Shown: positions 12,801-30,814 of the stretch, in pieces | Layout of the letters: every line of letters starts with the position of its first letter | Numbering within the stretch: the stretch's first letter is position 1 | Program-made: the position numbers and the translations under genes | Origin: Agelas oroides | Taxonomy: Eukaryota; Porifera; Demospongiae; Agelasida; Agelasidae | Length of the DNA stretch: 64,000 nt | NCBI GenBank assembly: GCA_949130485.1 | Contig: OX422186.1 | Span: forward strand, 8,379,837 to 8,443,836 | Direction of reading: 5' to 3' | Notes under the pieces: generated by a model | Told to the model about the DNA's origin: nothing | The model's input: only the letters and a program-made list of their open reading frames with translations | Databases searched by the model: none

Positions 12801-15800
12801 GGGATGGTCGTCATACATTCGTCAATATCCATATCACATACAGCTCCAGTATAGCCCATGGGACATGTGCATGTGAAGCTGCCTTCTGTATTGTTGCAAG
12901 TTCCTCCATTTTGACATGGGGTGCCAGTCATACATTCGTCAGTATCTGTATCACATGATGATAAACAGTTATCCCTTTTTGCTAGTTTAGAAAGCATAAC
13001 TAAACTATACTGTAGGCTTTTCACAACTTGATTGGCCAGAGACTGTGATACACACATTTACTAGCAAGCTCCTCATCACACCCACATTACCGCTAAAATG
13101 ACATGCAAAATCGAGGGTGTTGACAGCACTTTTGCAACTACTCTAAGAATACCATATTCCTTCAATTAGATACTGTGGCTACTACATAATCAGGGCAGTC
13201 ATCTATTCTATTGCCATGGATATCAATGAGCTTGCCAAGCTACCCGTGTACAGTTACATGTGACAAGTTTGATATCAGGCAACCCCACACTTTAGTAATG
13301 ATGCCTGGATATGAGGCTAACTTTGTGACATGCCTGCAGCAGAAAATACAACACAGTTTCATTCCCAAGTGCCTATAGAAACAAGGCTAAACTACAACAT
13401 ATCAGGAAAGCAGCATACCGTATAGCCAGAAAATTTGGCAGGGAATTAAATTTGGCGGTTTGGCAGATCAACTAGCCTACTGCCAAATTAAAATCCGCCA
13501 ATATAAAGTCATTCATATTGGATATTAGTGGGTGTGGTCTCTGGGTTGTAGCAACTGTTCTCAGCGATTTGTGCTTGTGCGGAAGGTGGATGACATGTCA
13601 CTGTATCGATTCTTCGTGAAAGCTGGCATGCCAACGCGAGTACCATCACTGAGCGACAATGAGATCAAAGAAGCCAACCAGCGTGAAGAACTTGCAAGAA
13701 AAGAAAGTCAACAGTATCGAGCTAGAACGCGTGCGCAAGCACCAAGTGTGGGGGCGTGCCTAGGTGGAACTTGGTCATCCGCCAAATTGTTCATGCTGGT
13801 TTCGGCCAATCCACCAAATTTTCCGGCTATACGGTATAATGTTGAAACTGGTCTACTATATTGGCTCCACCCATCTGTACAACATTGGCAATTTCCTTTG
13901 CTTAATCCCATTCCCCGACCTTGCTCACAAGAGGAAAGTCTAGTGACGCAGGTACAAACCTTAGAGCTGTAAGATGCACTATCAGATGAGCAGATGTCAA
14001 ATAGTCTTGCAATGTGGTTGAGATTTTATTATTTGCATGTGTACAGCAATTTACAAAAGAACCTCATGAACATGAGCACTGCTTGAGTATAAGCGCAAGT
14101 CCAGTTAATAAATAAGGACAACGTAGTGCTCAATTTTAATACTAGAAATTTTATAGCTTTCAAAGGCAAGCTCAAACTGTTGAATATCACTGCAGTGACA
14201 TGACCAATAGATTCATTAACCAATTCTCAAACACTCCATGCTCTTGTTCCACACAAAGAAAGGTGAGAACTATAAGATAGGTGCGCTGAAGCGTTAATAA
14301 CATACGTACCTGAAACTCAAGTTTTCTACTTGGAATCTAAAATAACATCCATGCACTGTCCCTGAACAGAATACTGTATATGCAGACACACTATAATGGG
14401 AATGCAAAATATTAAATATTGTGGGGGGAAGCCTGAGCAAGAAATGCAAAGGCCTTGCCATGTTTAGCGCATTACTAGATCACAGCACACAGACCATGTG
14501 TGTAGCTGGTAGGTTTGTCACTTGCTACGGTCTGTGAGAACTCAACACACAAATCCTTTCATGAGACAGATTAGATACATGGTTTGCCACGAAGAGATGC
14601 CACACAGTAGAGCCACCTATCCTGTATAGCCCACTGGCTGACTGTTGCACACACGACAAGATATTATCCGGTTCTGAACTGGATAATAGCTGGCAGATGG
14701 ATGTATATGAACTGATATATATTGGCTAGCAGACAAGTGTCTCCGCTAGCTCTTTGAAGCTTGATGGACTGTGAGGGGGTTGATGGATTATAATGGTATT
14801 TTGGAATTCCTTTAACCATACTACCCAATGGTTCAAAGAACCCTGAAACTTCAGTAACCTGCACTTATGGTCATTCAGTAATCAAGTGGTTTTTACAATG
14901 TGCATAGTTCCTCCTCAGAGAACTAGTATAGGAAAATTACCGTGCTTGTTTCTGTAAGGTCTACACGTGACTGCTATCCTAAGCCACCCTCATGCTCCAG
15001 CTCCCCTCTCAAACACCTCTTACACCTTCAAGATGAAACATGGGCTACATGAACAGCATAGCAGCAGAGCAAAAATCTTACCTATTGCCCATATCTTGTC
15101 ACAGGATTGCTTCCAGATCTGAGACCTCAAATCACATTACGAAATGTATGTGCATGACATATTTTGAACTGAATTGGAGGTAGAATAATTTTCCTTGCAG
15201 CTTGTTCTTTGCCTGCCCAAGAGACATTGCAGCCTTATTGAGCTTTAGTAACCCATACCATTCAGCAGTCTAAACCATCAGACAGCTTGATTCCAGGATG
15301 TAAAATGCATGCAATTATGACATGGACCCCAGCCCATGTTGGCACTCAGAACACCAGATCCTCTTTATGCTTATCAGGAGGATCTGGGAACAACACTATC
15401 TCACACACTGGTGGGAAGTAGTGGGTTTTGTAGAGTAGATTTATTGTCCACATGGCAATGTACAATAATCTACATGTACTAGAGGGTGGTCATCACAGGA
15501 AAGATTGCATGGCTCTCCATGCTATCTAACCTAGTGACCAAGAAAAACTTATAAACCTTTTTTTAATTGGCTGTGCTATGCTTCACCAAATGTTGCATGT
15601 TGGAAAATATCTACTGCTTATCTAAAATTTGATTTCCTCGAGAAATTATCAAAAACTATCACATCTATCGTGACTTGCTGCTCTGTGTTTTTTTCTGCTC
15701 TGTGGATCTAGTACAATTTCTAGTACTAGCACTCAACTTGTATGCACACCAGTAAGTCCAGTCTGAGAATAAATCCACACTGCTTTTGGGCTTTGAGTTT

Positions 15801-18800
15801 TGTGAAATTAAAATCATGTTACACTAATTTTTTGGCCACAAAGTTTCCAGCTGCATTTATGTTTGGTACTCTAGTAACTGGTTTGATTACATCCTTTGAG
15901 TGCATGTTTAGTGAAGCATTAGCCACATCAAATTAGTGAATGCACTCTATGCCCAGTAAATTATTGTGCCAAGTTTTAATAGATATTGCATGAGCCGAAT
16001 TTCATTGTGCATTCCAAGAAATTATTGTACATTTGCATGTTTACAAACCATTCCAACATTACATCCATTACTCCAGTACATTTTTACAAATTTAATTTAA
16101 AAAATCAGCATTCACTCTAAATAATGCAAAATATAAAAGCTTCAAAAGCCAAGTCCAAGCTGACGATGCAGACGTGGGTTAAATTTTCATGGATCCTACT
16201 CGACGGTGAAAAATGCAAAAATTACCCCCCCCCCCCCCCGTGAAAAATACCCACAATACCATATTGAGTAATTAAAAAAGAACCTCATCAGGTCCCAGCT
16301 ACAGTTACCATGGGAGACACAAAAATTATTTCATTACAGTTTGACCCTCATCGATCTTATATATGTCTCAAGAGCACATAATGATGTCATTTATAAATGT
16401 CACACATGCTCTTGTGTGTTTAAATTCACATGTTTCGATCACTCAGTAAATGTACAAAAGATGAGGTACAAATGATGACACTTCTTCTCCTTTACCACTC
16501 AAAATATGCATACATATGAATTGTGCTGAGATTTGTTGGACTAATACACGGTGGAGTAGAAAATTTTATTGACAATGTTTCGAACAGACTATGCCAATCT
16601 TCATCAGGTCAATACAGAAACAGAGACAAATCTAGCATATACACTCCTGCAACTGGAAGTATACGGTTGCTGATACGTGCTATTTTTGAATCAGTTTTCT
16701 GTAGTTTGCGGGTTGTCACCTGAGTACTCTGTCTGTAGAGCTCAGTTACGTAGTTGTTGAGAGACATAGTGTTGTGGTAGCCCCCAACAAATCTCAGCAC
16801 ATCGATATACATATGAATTGTCTAGTGGTGGGGTCCACGTGCATTCTTGTACTTCTACAACATGTCGGTGCTGCAGTATTTTCAAGCTATTCCACGAGGA
16901 CAGCTACCAAATCTGGAGGGTTCAGCCAGCTGCTGTCCGTGCCACCAATGAGTGCGTCCAGACTGCACAACTTGAGGAAGCGAGGTCAGTACAATAAACT
17001 CTCGAGCGGGCATTCTACATGTCTCCAGTATATGAGTATACTAGAAACGCACTGGCTGGCTTTATACTCAAACACTTCTGCATGCTCTGCTTGGTGGGTA
17101 CAACAGCGGGCATTCTACATGTCTCCAGTATATGAGTATACTAGAAACGCACTGGCTGGCTTTATACTCAAACACTTCTGCATGCTCTGCTTGGTGGGTA
17201 CAACAGCGGGCATTCTACATGTCTCCAGTATATGAGTATACTAGAAATGCACTGGCTGGCTTTATACTCAAACACTTCTGCATGCTCTGCTTGGTGGGTA
17301 CAACATCGACAGAAACGGATTAAATTTGGCAGGTTAAAACTTGTTTGCCACAAAAATTTTACCCACGAAAAATTTCTGTAATATAACTGATTGTGATTCC
17401 ACAAAAATTTTGCCCTACAAAAAAAAGAACCACTATACGGTAATATTTTGGTAAAAAGGTCCACTCAACAACCTTATTTCAACTTCTGCTGGGATCTAGC
17501 TCTTCATACTTGAGCCAAAGGTACTTTTAGCCATTCTGTGCAGATCTGTGACCCTAACCACACCCACTCGTTAATGATCTTTCAATAGTCAGGACTCTCG
17601 ACCAGGGAACATTTGTCCATACTGAAAACTGACTATGGTGCCAGAAATGGAGCCCCTACAAGGTTAAAGTAACTTTTCTAAGCCTTTTTGTGCAAAAGAG
17701 GAGAGAAATAGCCCATCCCATGCTGACCAAGGCCATTCTACAGCTAAGCACAACAGCTACCATGTGCTGTCATCTGGAGGGTAACACCACGTTCATGGTG
17801 ATGCCCACCCATCTCCCCGTCCCAACTGGTCATTACCAATAAAAGAGTTAACCCTTTAACTACCGATGACGTCATTTGGCGTCGTCTGACTTTGGCTGCA
17901 TGTTATCAGTTGGTGCAATCCATTTCGAAGATAGGTTTTACGCAGGATAGGGAGAAGTGGGATAGGGGGAGGTGGGATAGGGAGAGGTGGGAAGGTTTCA
18001 GCATGAGGTGCCGTACATATGGCAACTGCCTTGGCTGGCTGTAAAATAGCCTTGGTCAGTGCTGGCTGGATCATTTCTCACCTTGTTAGCACAAACAGGC
18101 GTAGAAACCACTCCTCTCCCCTGTAGGGGCACCATAGCCAGTTTTCAGTCACTGGTTGGAAAGCCCTGACCATTGAAAGCGTGCAAATGAGTGGGTGTGG
18201 TCAAGGTCATAAACTCCAGAGAATGGCTCAAAGAAGCTTTGGCTCAAATTTCCAGTGCTAGCTCCAAACAGAAGTGGAAATACGGACCAAGGAAGGTATC
18301 CATTCCCAGGTCCCGCCCAGCTTTCCGTCACTTTCAGTATGGAAAAGCGGGAGAGGGCCTGGTATCTTTTCTCACGTGAGTGACGTCAGGATAGAAAGGA
18401 TGGTAGAAAGGGTTTAATTGTGCGTGGGCGCACAGGGCCCAGAACAGCAAAAAGAGCCAACGTAGCAGGTAACTTACCACACGTATCTAGCTAGCGGAGG
18501 GCGATTGTTGTATATACCGAGCATTGAGTGTGTAGTCGGTTGAACAATATGCGAAACGCAGCCTGTTTGTTCTGAAAATTTTTGCCATTTTCGGATTATG
18601 TCATGCTCACGTGAGAAAACATACCAGGCTCTCCCCGCTTTTCCGTACTGCAAGCGACAGAAAGCTGGGCGGGGCCTGGGAACGAGGCTAGGTATCCATA
18701 GCCTACAAAAGACTTATAGTGAAAAGCCTATGGTGGCTAATAAAATCTGACAGTAGCCCACCTGGGAACAAACGTAAATGTTCCTGCAACTTCTATAATA

Positions 18801-20807
18801 TGCAAGATATTTGTGTTTACTATCCAGCCAATCAAGTCAGCTCTGCCAACTTCATTTGTGTTTGCAGAGAAAGGTTAGTGGCTATTCACAGTTTATTAAT
18901 CTGAAGTACACTATACTTACCATCACAAGTGGGTGCAGTGCCTGACCATGTGCCACTAGCCTGGCAAGTACGCGTGTTGTTCCCATTCAGTGTGTAGCCA
19001 GTGTCACAAGTGTAGGTGGCAGTTGCACCCACAAGTGTTTGGTCCTGTCCTTGTGGGTTGTAGCTCACCATTCCATTGTTTAGGTCCGGAAGGAAAGTAC
19101 AGTTCATAACTACAAAAGAAAAAGTCATGTATATACATTTGAAATGAAAAACTTAGATCACCACTCCATTTGTAATGGTCAGAGAACCACAGTCAGCAAC
19201 TATAGTACAAAGATAAACTGTACTAAAACAAATTAATAGTGGCTGGTCTGCATGTGGTTCATTGGTTGTTCCTGCAAATAAGCTATAGCTGGCATGACAA
19301 TACACAGGATGCAACAAGGATGTACTAGCTAGCTATAACAAACAAGCAAATGTATTTTCATGTAATTTATGGAATTCCTGCTAGCAACCAAGAGAGATGT
19401 GCAACTTCCTATGCACATGTCCTCATAGAAATTGCAACAGCCACTGTCCAAATAACGGCAAAGTCACTTACCACAGTCAGAGTTGCTGTTGGGTACCAAG
19501 GGAGATGTGCAACTTTCCACACACATGTCATTCTCAAAGAAGTTGCAACAGCCACTGTCCAAGCGATTGAAGCACCTCATCAAGCCAACATTACAGGCTG
19601 AGTTGCAGGCTTAGAAGAGTGAGGAGTGAGTGCATGTATGTTGTGTGTGTGGGACGGGAAGGGAGAAGAGTGGACACAAAACATTCATACTGAACAACTG
19701 CATGGTAATCAAAAATCCTGGAGCACAACAAGAGTACCGTAAACTAAATTAGGTGCATGCAGTCTTCCTGGTACATGGCATCATTTATTTAGCGCATGTG
19801 CAAAATAAATAAAGTACACGATAGCAGCAAGAGATCGAGTGAAGAGCACGCAGCACACTTGATGGTCATCCTGAAATCAACCAAAGAAGAGCTACACAGG
19901 TTTTTCCCACTTAACACGAAGCTCGGAAGCCACACCTTTGCACTGATTTCTCCCACGCATGGAGCCCCACATGAATACACGATGGTCCAAACTACACTCT
20001 CTTTGAGGAGGATGGAGTCTTCTGATTTTACGTTGTACTCGCCTACTCGCCAGGTGAGCGTGTCTTACAATCTACCGAACAGCGCCAGAAAGCTGCGTAT
20101 CATGTCTACCTGTTGGGTGTGGCTTTAATTATTGAACCCTTTATTTAGTGCATATCCTCTATTAGGCACATGTTTGTCTACCACTTACGCTCATAAGCAC
20201 ATGCGCTTATTAATTAGAGTCTACGGTAGTTGACTCATCCCTAACACGAGAGGAAGGTAGATCAGACAGTGTTTATGCTCCCTCATATATAATACTCACA
20301 TCCACAGTGCTGGTCATTGTTAGTGATAGTAGCAAATCCAGATCTTGCTGGACTGACACACACTCCACAGTCTGTTCTTAGGGTGGTTGATAAACTGCCA
20401 TTTGAAGGAGTTGTGATGATGTTGGAAGCACTGCCATCTACACTGGCAGTCCAGGTAGGGCCAGTCACACACTCAAACTCGAACTGAGAGAGAATGGGAG
20501 TCCCAGTACACTCGGAGGCACCAGTGCAGCTGTAGCTCACAACCACCGACACCCCACTGTACGTGTCCTGAGTGCGACCACTTCTGAGGCACACGATGTT
20601 TGAGCTGTGCACCTGCACACTCACCGGCAGTGAAGGGTCTCCGCTAACAGCCTGAAATGCAGCTCCAATTAGTCCAGTTGCACTTGACATATCTGTTGTC
20701 CCCAGTTCAGTTTCATTGAACATTGGGCAATCGACTTGACAGCTGACAGGTACCACAGTCAGTGCCACAATGAGCAACCACGCCTCCAGATTGAATAACA
20801 CTCCCAT
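8871..20807 (-). CDS. Type I transmembrane protein: Cys-rich head, sushi, 18 EGF, NPVY tail
   Basis: Seven exons: 20807-20300, 19609-19472, 19109-18921, 12945-10807, 10653-10507, 9798-9660, 9027-8871; total about 1138 aa. The first five joins have phase 1 (exons end G|GT or T|GT) and the last phase 2, all in frame. Exon 1 gives a signal peptide (MGVLFNLEAW, LLIVALTVVPVSC) and a Cys-containing ectodomain. Exon 2 is a 45-residue Cys-rich module (CNSACN ... CCNFFENDMC). Exon 3 is a CCP/sushi domain (YTCDTGYTLNG ... CQASGTW). Exon 4 holds 17 nearly identical 39-aa EGF domains plus a divergent one. Exon 5 is a Cys-rich stalk. Exon 6 is the membrane helix (GALLLLLLITILVVSIVYYV) followed by WKKR. 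Exon 7 is an acidic tail with NPVY, an NPxY-type signal known in other receptors to bind PTB domains or endocytic adaptors. Function is probably adhesion or signalling at the cell surface, but no ligand can be inferred. The start was chosen by agreement with the duplicate at 5482; an earlier in-frame Met exists. Confidence 0.88.
9136..9482 (+). repeat. Imperfect TCTGTGTCTGTT repeat tract
   Basis: About 350 bases of degenerate CTGTGT/CTGTTTGT units give three open plus-strand frames. They lie in the last intron of the EGF receptor. I treat the frames as by-products of the repeat. Confidence 0.8.
9568..9600. mobile_element. 33-bp TAGCCT palindrome at an alternative receptor 3' end
   Basis: A minimal palindromic derivative of the TAGCCTCG family. 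If the donor at 9659-9654 is not used, the membrane exon reads through into this element and stops inside it (residues VALVPRPG then stop). Confidence 0.7.
9805..9950. repeat. GATA/TA microsatellite
   Basis: Tandem TAGA/GATA with an internal (TA)n run. It begins right beside the acceptor of the membrane exon (exon starts 9798), so it supplies most of the upstream intron sequence of that splice site. Confidence 0.9.
10119..10258. repeat. Two tandem copies of a ~70-bp unit
   Basis: The unit beginning GATGAAGCAACAGACATCC occurs twice in direct tandem with near identity, within the EGF receptor intron between exons 5 and 6. No function is apparent. Confidence 0.85.
10807..12945 (-). repeat. Tandem calcium-binding EGF array, 17 x 117 bp plus one divergent EGF
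   Basis: A single exon carries 17 EGF units of 39 residues, then an 18th divergent unit. Each unit opens D-x-D/N-E-C and contains C-N-N-x-E/Q-G-S-F-T-C, the calcium-binding and Asn-hydroxylation consensus. Each also has C-QNGGT-C, matching the O-fucose consensus (C2-x4-S/T-C3) used by POFUT1 on Notch. EGF 18 instead has C-SSNP-C, matching the O-glucose consensus. Units differ mainly at a few positions (TTT or TGT; NNTE, NNMQ or NNVQ; AVC or DVC). The pattern indicates recent unit duplication or gene conversion. Confidence 0.95.
13414..13838. mobile_element. MITE with ATACCGTATAGCC termini carrying an open frame
   Basis: The ends are inverted copies of ATACCGTATAGCC-GAAAATTTGG. Inside, a plus-strand frame from about 13532 reads MSLYRFFVKAGMPTRVPSL and continues into a charged, Gln/Arg-rich segment. 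It does not match a transposase I recognise, and could be a captured host exon fragment or part of an unknown element protein. Confidence 0.65.
16523..16800. mobile_element. 278-bp element with GTGCTGAGATTTGTTGG inverted ends
   Basis: The 17-base terminus at 16523 is the reverse complement of the terminus ending at 16800. Flanking ATACATATGAATTG strings on both sides suggest a target duplication or repeat-rich target. No transposase is encoded. Confidence 0.65.
17006..17305. repeat. Three tandem 100-bp units
   Basis: Units starting GCGGGCATTCTACATGTCTC begin at 17006, 17106 and 17206 with near-perfect identity. They lie in the large EGF receptor intron. No coding or structural role is apparent. 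Confidence 0.92.
18304..18690. mobile_element. TAGCCTCG-family MITE, left end truncated
   Basis: The right end (GGGGCCTGGGAACGAGGCTA) and the internal arms (CCGCCCAGCTTTCYGTC, TCACGTGAG) are inverted against the left part. The 9-base GGTATCCAT is found on both flanks (18295-18303 and 18691-18699), although the left copy lacks the outermost TAGCCTCG. Confidence 0.75.
19366..19464 (-). pseudogene. Relic half copy of receptor exon 2
   Basis: Directly downstream of the exon 2 donor, the minus strand reads CRYLDSGCCNFYEDMCIGSC, a second version of the exon-2 Cys module lacking its first part and any acceptor. The same relic, more decayed, follows exon 2 of the duplicate near 4630-4724, so it predates the segmental duplication. 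Confidence 0.65.
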
Positions 20808-21769
20808 CTTAGTAAGTATAACTGAAAGCAAACACCAATAACAATGAAATGATGTAGTCATTGATAGAGTGGTTGTGGGCATAAACATGGCAGGAACAGC
20901 TCTAATATAATTATGCTACAGGCCAAATTTTTCTATCAGTTCCTCATTCCCCTTCACACTCCCTTCAATCACTGTTTTGCTAACTCCATATTTTATAAGA
21001 TGGATGGTAGGTAACATATAAGTTATTGCATCTTTACTACTCAATCACCATTACAGTATTTTGCATTGACCTTGCAAAATTAACCACAAAGTAGTTTAGG
21101 TAGACTACTCCTTTACGACAGGCCCACCTATAGTTGGGTCACTCTAAAAGTAGGAACGGGAAATGGGAAATGAGAAATGGGAAACAAGGAAATGGGGAAA
21201 TGGAACGGCAACGCACAAGTGGTGAGTTTGTAAAAGAGGTACATGTTGTGCAAAGTAGCTAAAGTATTAGCTATAGAGGAGGTAGGCCTAGAGTCCTTCT
21301 AGTGGAGTGTGTGCATATACTTTGTCAGACGGTAGGATTTTCTCACTCAGGCGAGTCTAAAGCTGCACATTCCCTCCTCCACTGAGTGCATGCAAACTAT
21401 ATTTCACACAAAGTAATTATATTCTCTACAGAGCCGGTTTGTGTATCAAACAGGCATTTTGTGAACTTGTATTATAGATGCATTGAATAGTACATGCTAA
21501 TAGTGCTGTATGTGAGACAAATATATCTATTTATTATCTAGTTGATATTTCTACAACAGTATTTTCCTATTCCCGTGCCGTGCAATATCACACGATATTG
21601 CACGGGTAGTTATTGCACGGGTAGTTATTGCACGGGCCCTGAGGCTATATACGCGCGATATCCTAGCAACCAGCGTGTGCTTTAATTAGAACCAGTGCGT
21701 TCGAACGGCGAGTTACTCCATACTTCGTGTAAGAAGAGACACGACGCTGTTGTGGTAAAGGATAATAAA

Positions 21770-21907
21770 TACTTTATTACACTCGTTAGCGTGCATATCG
21801 CGGTTATTGCACTCGTGGGCTGCATTTTCACTCGCCTTCGGCTCGTGAAAATACCACGCCCACTCGTGCAATAACTCACGATATTGCACGCTAACTCGTG
21901 TAATAAG
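21770..21907. repeat. ~138-bp palindrome inside the hAT-like element
   Basis: TTATTACACTCGTTAGCGTG at the left is answered by its near reverse complement at the right, centred near TCGCCTTCGGCTCG. The sequence could extrude or form a strong RNA hairpin. Related TATTGCACGGG units occur just upstream at 21580-21640. Confidence 0.75.
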
Positions 21908-22109
21908 GTATATATCCATAACAATGCAAGAAACTGAAGAAGCCTCAAAATGACTCCTTGTATAAAGTTGGAACAAGATATGAACAATTCACAGATTCAA
22001 CAAACTTCAAGAAAGCTAACAAGCTGCCAAAAGTGAAGAACATATTCATCATGAGAGCTAGCTTGCAGACCATGGTGCAACACCGTTGCGTACTCCTTTG
22101 ATGCCAACT

Positions 22110-22160
22110 TAGCCTCGTCCCCAGGCTCCGATGTTTCGAACGGGCCTGGGGACAAGGCTA
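22110..22160. mobile_element. 51-bp TAGCCTCG palindrome with 9-bp target duplication
   Basis: The element starts TAGCCTCGTCCCCAGGC and ends CAAGGCTA. ATGCCAACT occurs exactly on both sides (22101-22109 and 22161-22169). It lies inside the larger hAT-like element and is therefore a younger, nested insertion. Confidence 0.88.
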
Positions 22161-23027
22161 ATGCCAACTGTAAGGCAAAGATAATCTTTCAGTGATGGAC
22201 ATTGACTTTCTCATCACATTTGATGACCGCAGTAACAACACATCAGCAGTTTGCTGAGTGAAATGCATCCCATCTCCCCATTTCCTCATTTCCCATTTCT
22301 CATTTCTCATTTCCTCGTTCCTACTTTTAGAGTGACCCCTATAGTTTGCAGTATGGATTCCTAATTGGTTTTGGCTTGGTGCTATTCTAATATTGCAAGG
22401 TCAACACAAAACCTACAGAGAGAGTTTAATGGAGATGCATTAAGGGCGTGGCTATAAGCCAAACCCAGTATGTACTAAAGCACTTGTTTTTGCTTGAAGA
22501 TCTTTGGCTAACTTATGCGCCTACCAGTGGTATGCCCTACCTACAACACCTGGGGCTTGATGAGTGGTAGGAGGGGAATTGACATATCCTAATGGAATAA
22601 GCCCCAGGGCACAAACCTGCGTAACATCCTCCTACATATCCCTTACAAATACTCCCTGTTATGCACAGTGTGTGACAGGGAGATATGGGTATTTGTGGAA
22701 TTCACAAAGAATATTCCAAAGACATTTAACACAGCGAAAGAGAATGTGTATGTGATTTGAGTGGCAATCCCGACTAAGTTCCAACCCCTCGGGAAGCGAT
22801 TCCCATGGCAAATCCTTTCTCCAACATCTGCCCCAGGTATGCAAGGTGGGGCATACCGTTGATAGGCGCATTACTCCTTCTCACGTCTAATTATGTGAAT
22901 TATGTGGCACATGGGTTTGACAGATACAGTAGTGGTTAGGAGCATCTCAGAGTGGATATGGCTGAGCCTAGGCTGCGGGTGACTCATAAACATCTAGACA
23001 TTTCTTTTGCATGAAGCAGGGACTCCC

Positions 23028-23173
23028 AGTCTCGCAAGCCAGATTTCCGTTCCACAGCGCCGATCGCTTTCAGTATCGGCGCTGTAGAACGGAAAGGGTC
23101 TGGTAGCAAGACTAAGAAACTTAGTCTCGCGGGCCAGACTCTCACACGGGGGAGAGTCTGGCCTGCGAGACTA
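23028..23173. mobile_element. Two adjacent AGTCTCGC palindromic MITE derivatives
   Basis: One palindrome (about 23028-23114) and a second (23122-23173, TAGTCTCGCGGGCCAGACTC to its inverse) stand side by side in the copy B spacer. They are related to the TAGTCTCG subfamily and are missing from the matching part of copy A. Confidence 0.7.
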
Positions 23174-23320
23174 TAAGGAACTCCAGGGAGGTGAGGTTCA
23201 CAGTTATATAACACAAACAAGATGTCATTCTCACGCGCATGAGCAGGACGTACGTCTTGACTGCAGTTGACTTAGCGTCTTACAAGTACTCGGAGTGGTG
23301 ATATCTCACAGTTCGCATAT

Positions 23321-23653
23321 CAGTCGTGTAGCCATCCGTACAACTTCCGGTGTTTCTATGCCAGTGAGGAAGTGACGTCATGACATAAAATGGCGCTGAA
23401 AGGGTCGAAGAGCCCGGCTAGCTGAGATCGTGTGCAGCTAGCATCGCACCACCGATCCGAAGAACATCGCCGTTTCAAACATGGTCAACCATCTTTACCA
23501 TGGAACTGTGGTCGCTTTGCGCGCTCGAGTTGCTTCTTATGGCTGCGCGAACGGTTTTTGCGGACCCACTCCGGCTCAACTTTCATGACGTCATCGCTGA
23601 AATAGGAAATGTATTGCGGAAATAGGACTTCCGGTCGGATGGCTACACGACTG
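23321..23653. mobile_element. CAGTCGTGTAGCCATCCG-ended element next to SWSAP1 exon 1
   Basis: Inverted 18-base ends bound a 333-bp insertion. Copy A keeps the empty site (GTTCGTACATCTCCGCAATG near 7193), so the insertion is defined by comparison. A short ATAT target duplication is likely. It sits less than 100 bases upstream of the SWSAP1 start codon and may have altered the promoter. Confidence 0.82.
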
Positions 23654-23749
23654 ATATCCGCAATGCCCACCTAATCAGTGTCTCGACTCCGCCCCTCAAA
23701 GTAGTTGGCAGGGTCAAAGTTCAATCTCAGCCTCTGCCGCTGCTAACAG

Positions 23750-30806
<7,057 letters not shown>

Positions 30807-30814
30807 TCTAGCTA

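Larger units (their letters stand above)
13022..18900. other. Large intron of the EGF receptor, repeat-filled
   Basis: The interval between the sushi exon and the EGF exon has no supported exon. It holds the 13.4-kb MITE, the 16.5-kb inverted-repeat element, the 100-bp tandem repeat at 17 kb and the 18.3-kb MITE, listed separately. The part from 13980 to 16190 shows nothing I can name. Confidence 0.6.
21136..22338. mobile_element. hAT-like non-autonomous element, 1.2 kb, 8-bp target duplication
   Basis: The termini GGGTCACTCTAAAAGTAGGAACG are inverted, and CTATAGTT flanks both ends (21128-21135 and 22339-22346). Eight-base duplications are usual for hAT elements. The interior has no transposase; it carries a long palindrome at 21770-21907 and a second MITE at 22110-22160. 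It is absent from copy A and so entered after the segmental duplication, or was lost there. Confidence 0.8.

Noticed and set aside
11039-12958. 639-residue open frame on the plus strand opposite the EGF exon
   Set aside because: It is the exact antisense of a 117-bp coding repeat; a stop-free antisense unit repeats without stops. The sense frame has EGF cysteines, calcium motifs and matching splice phases.
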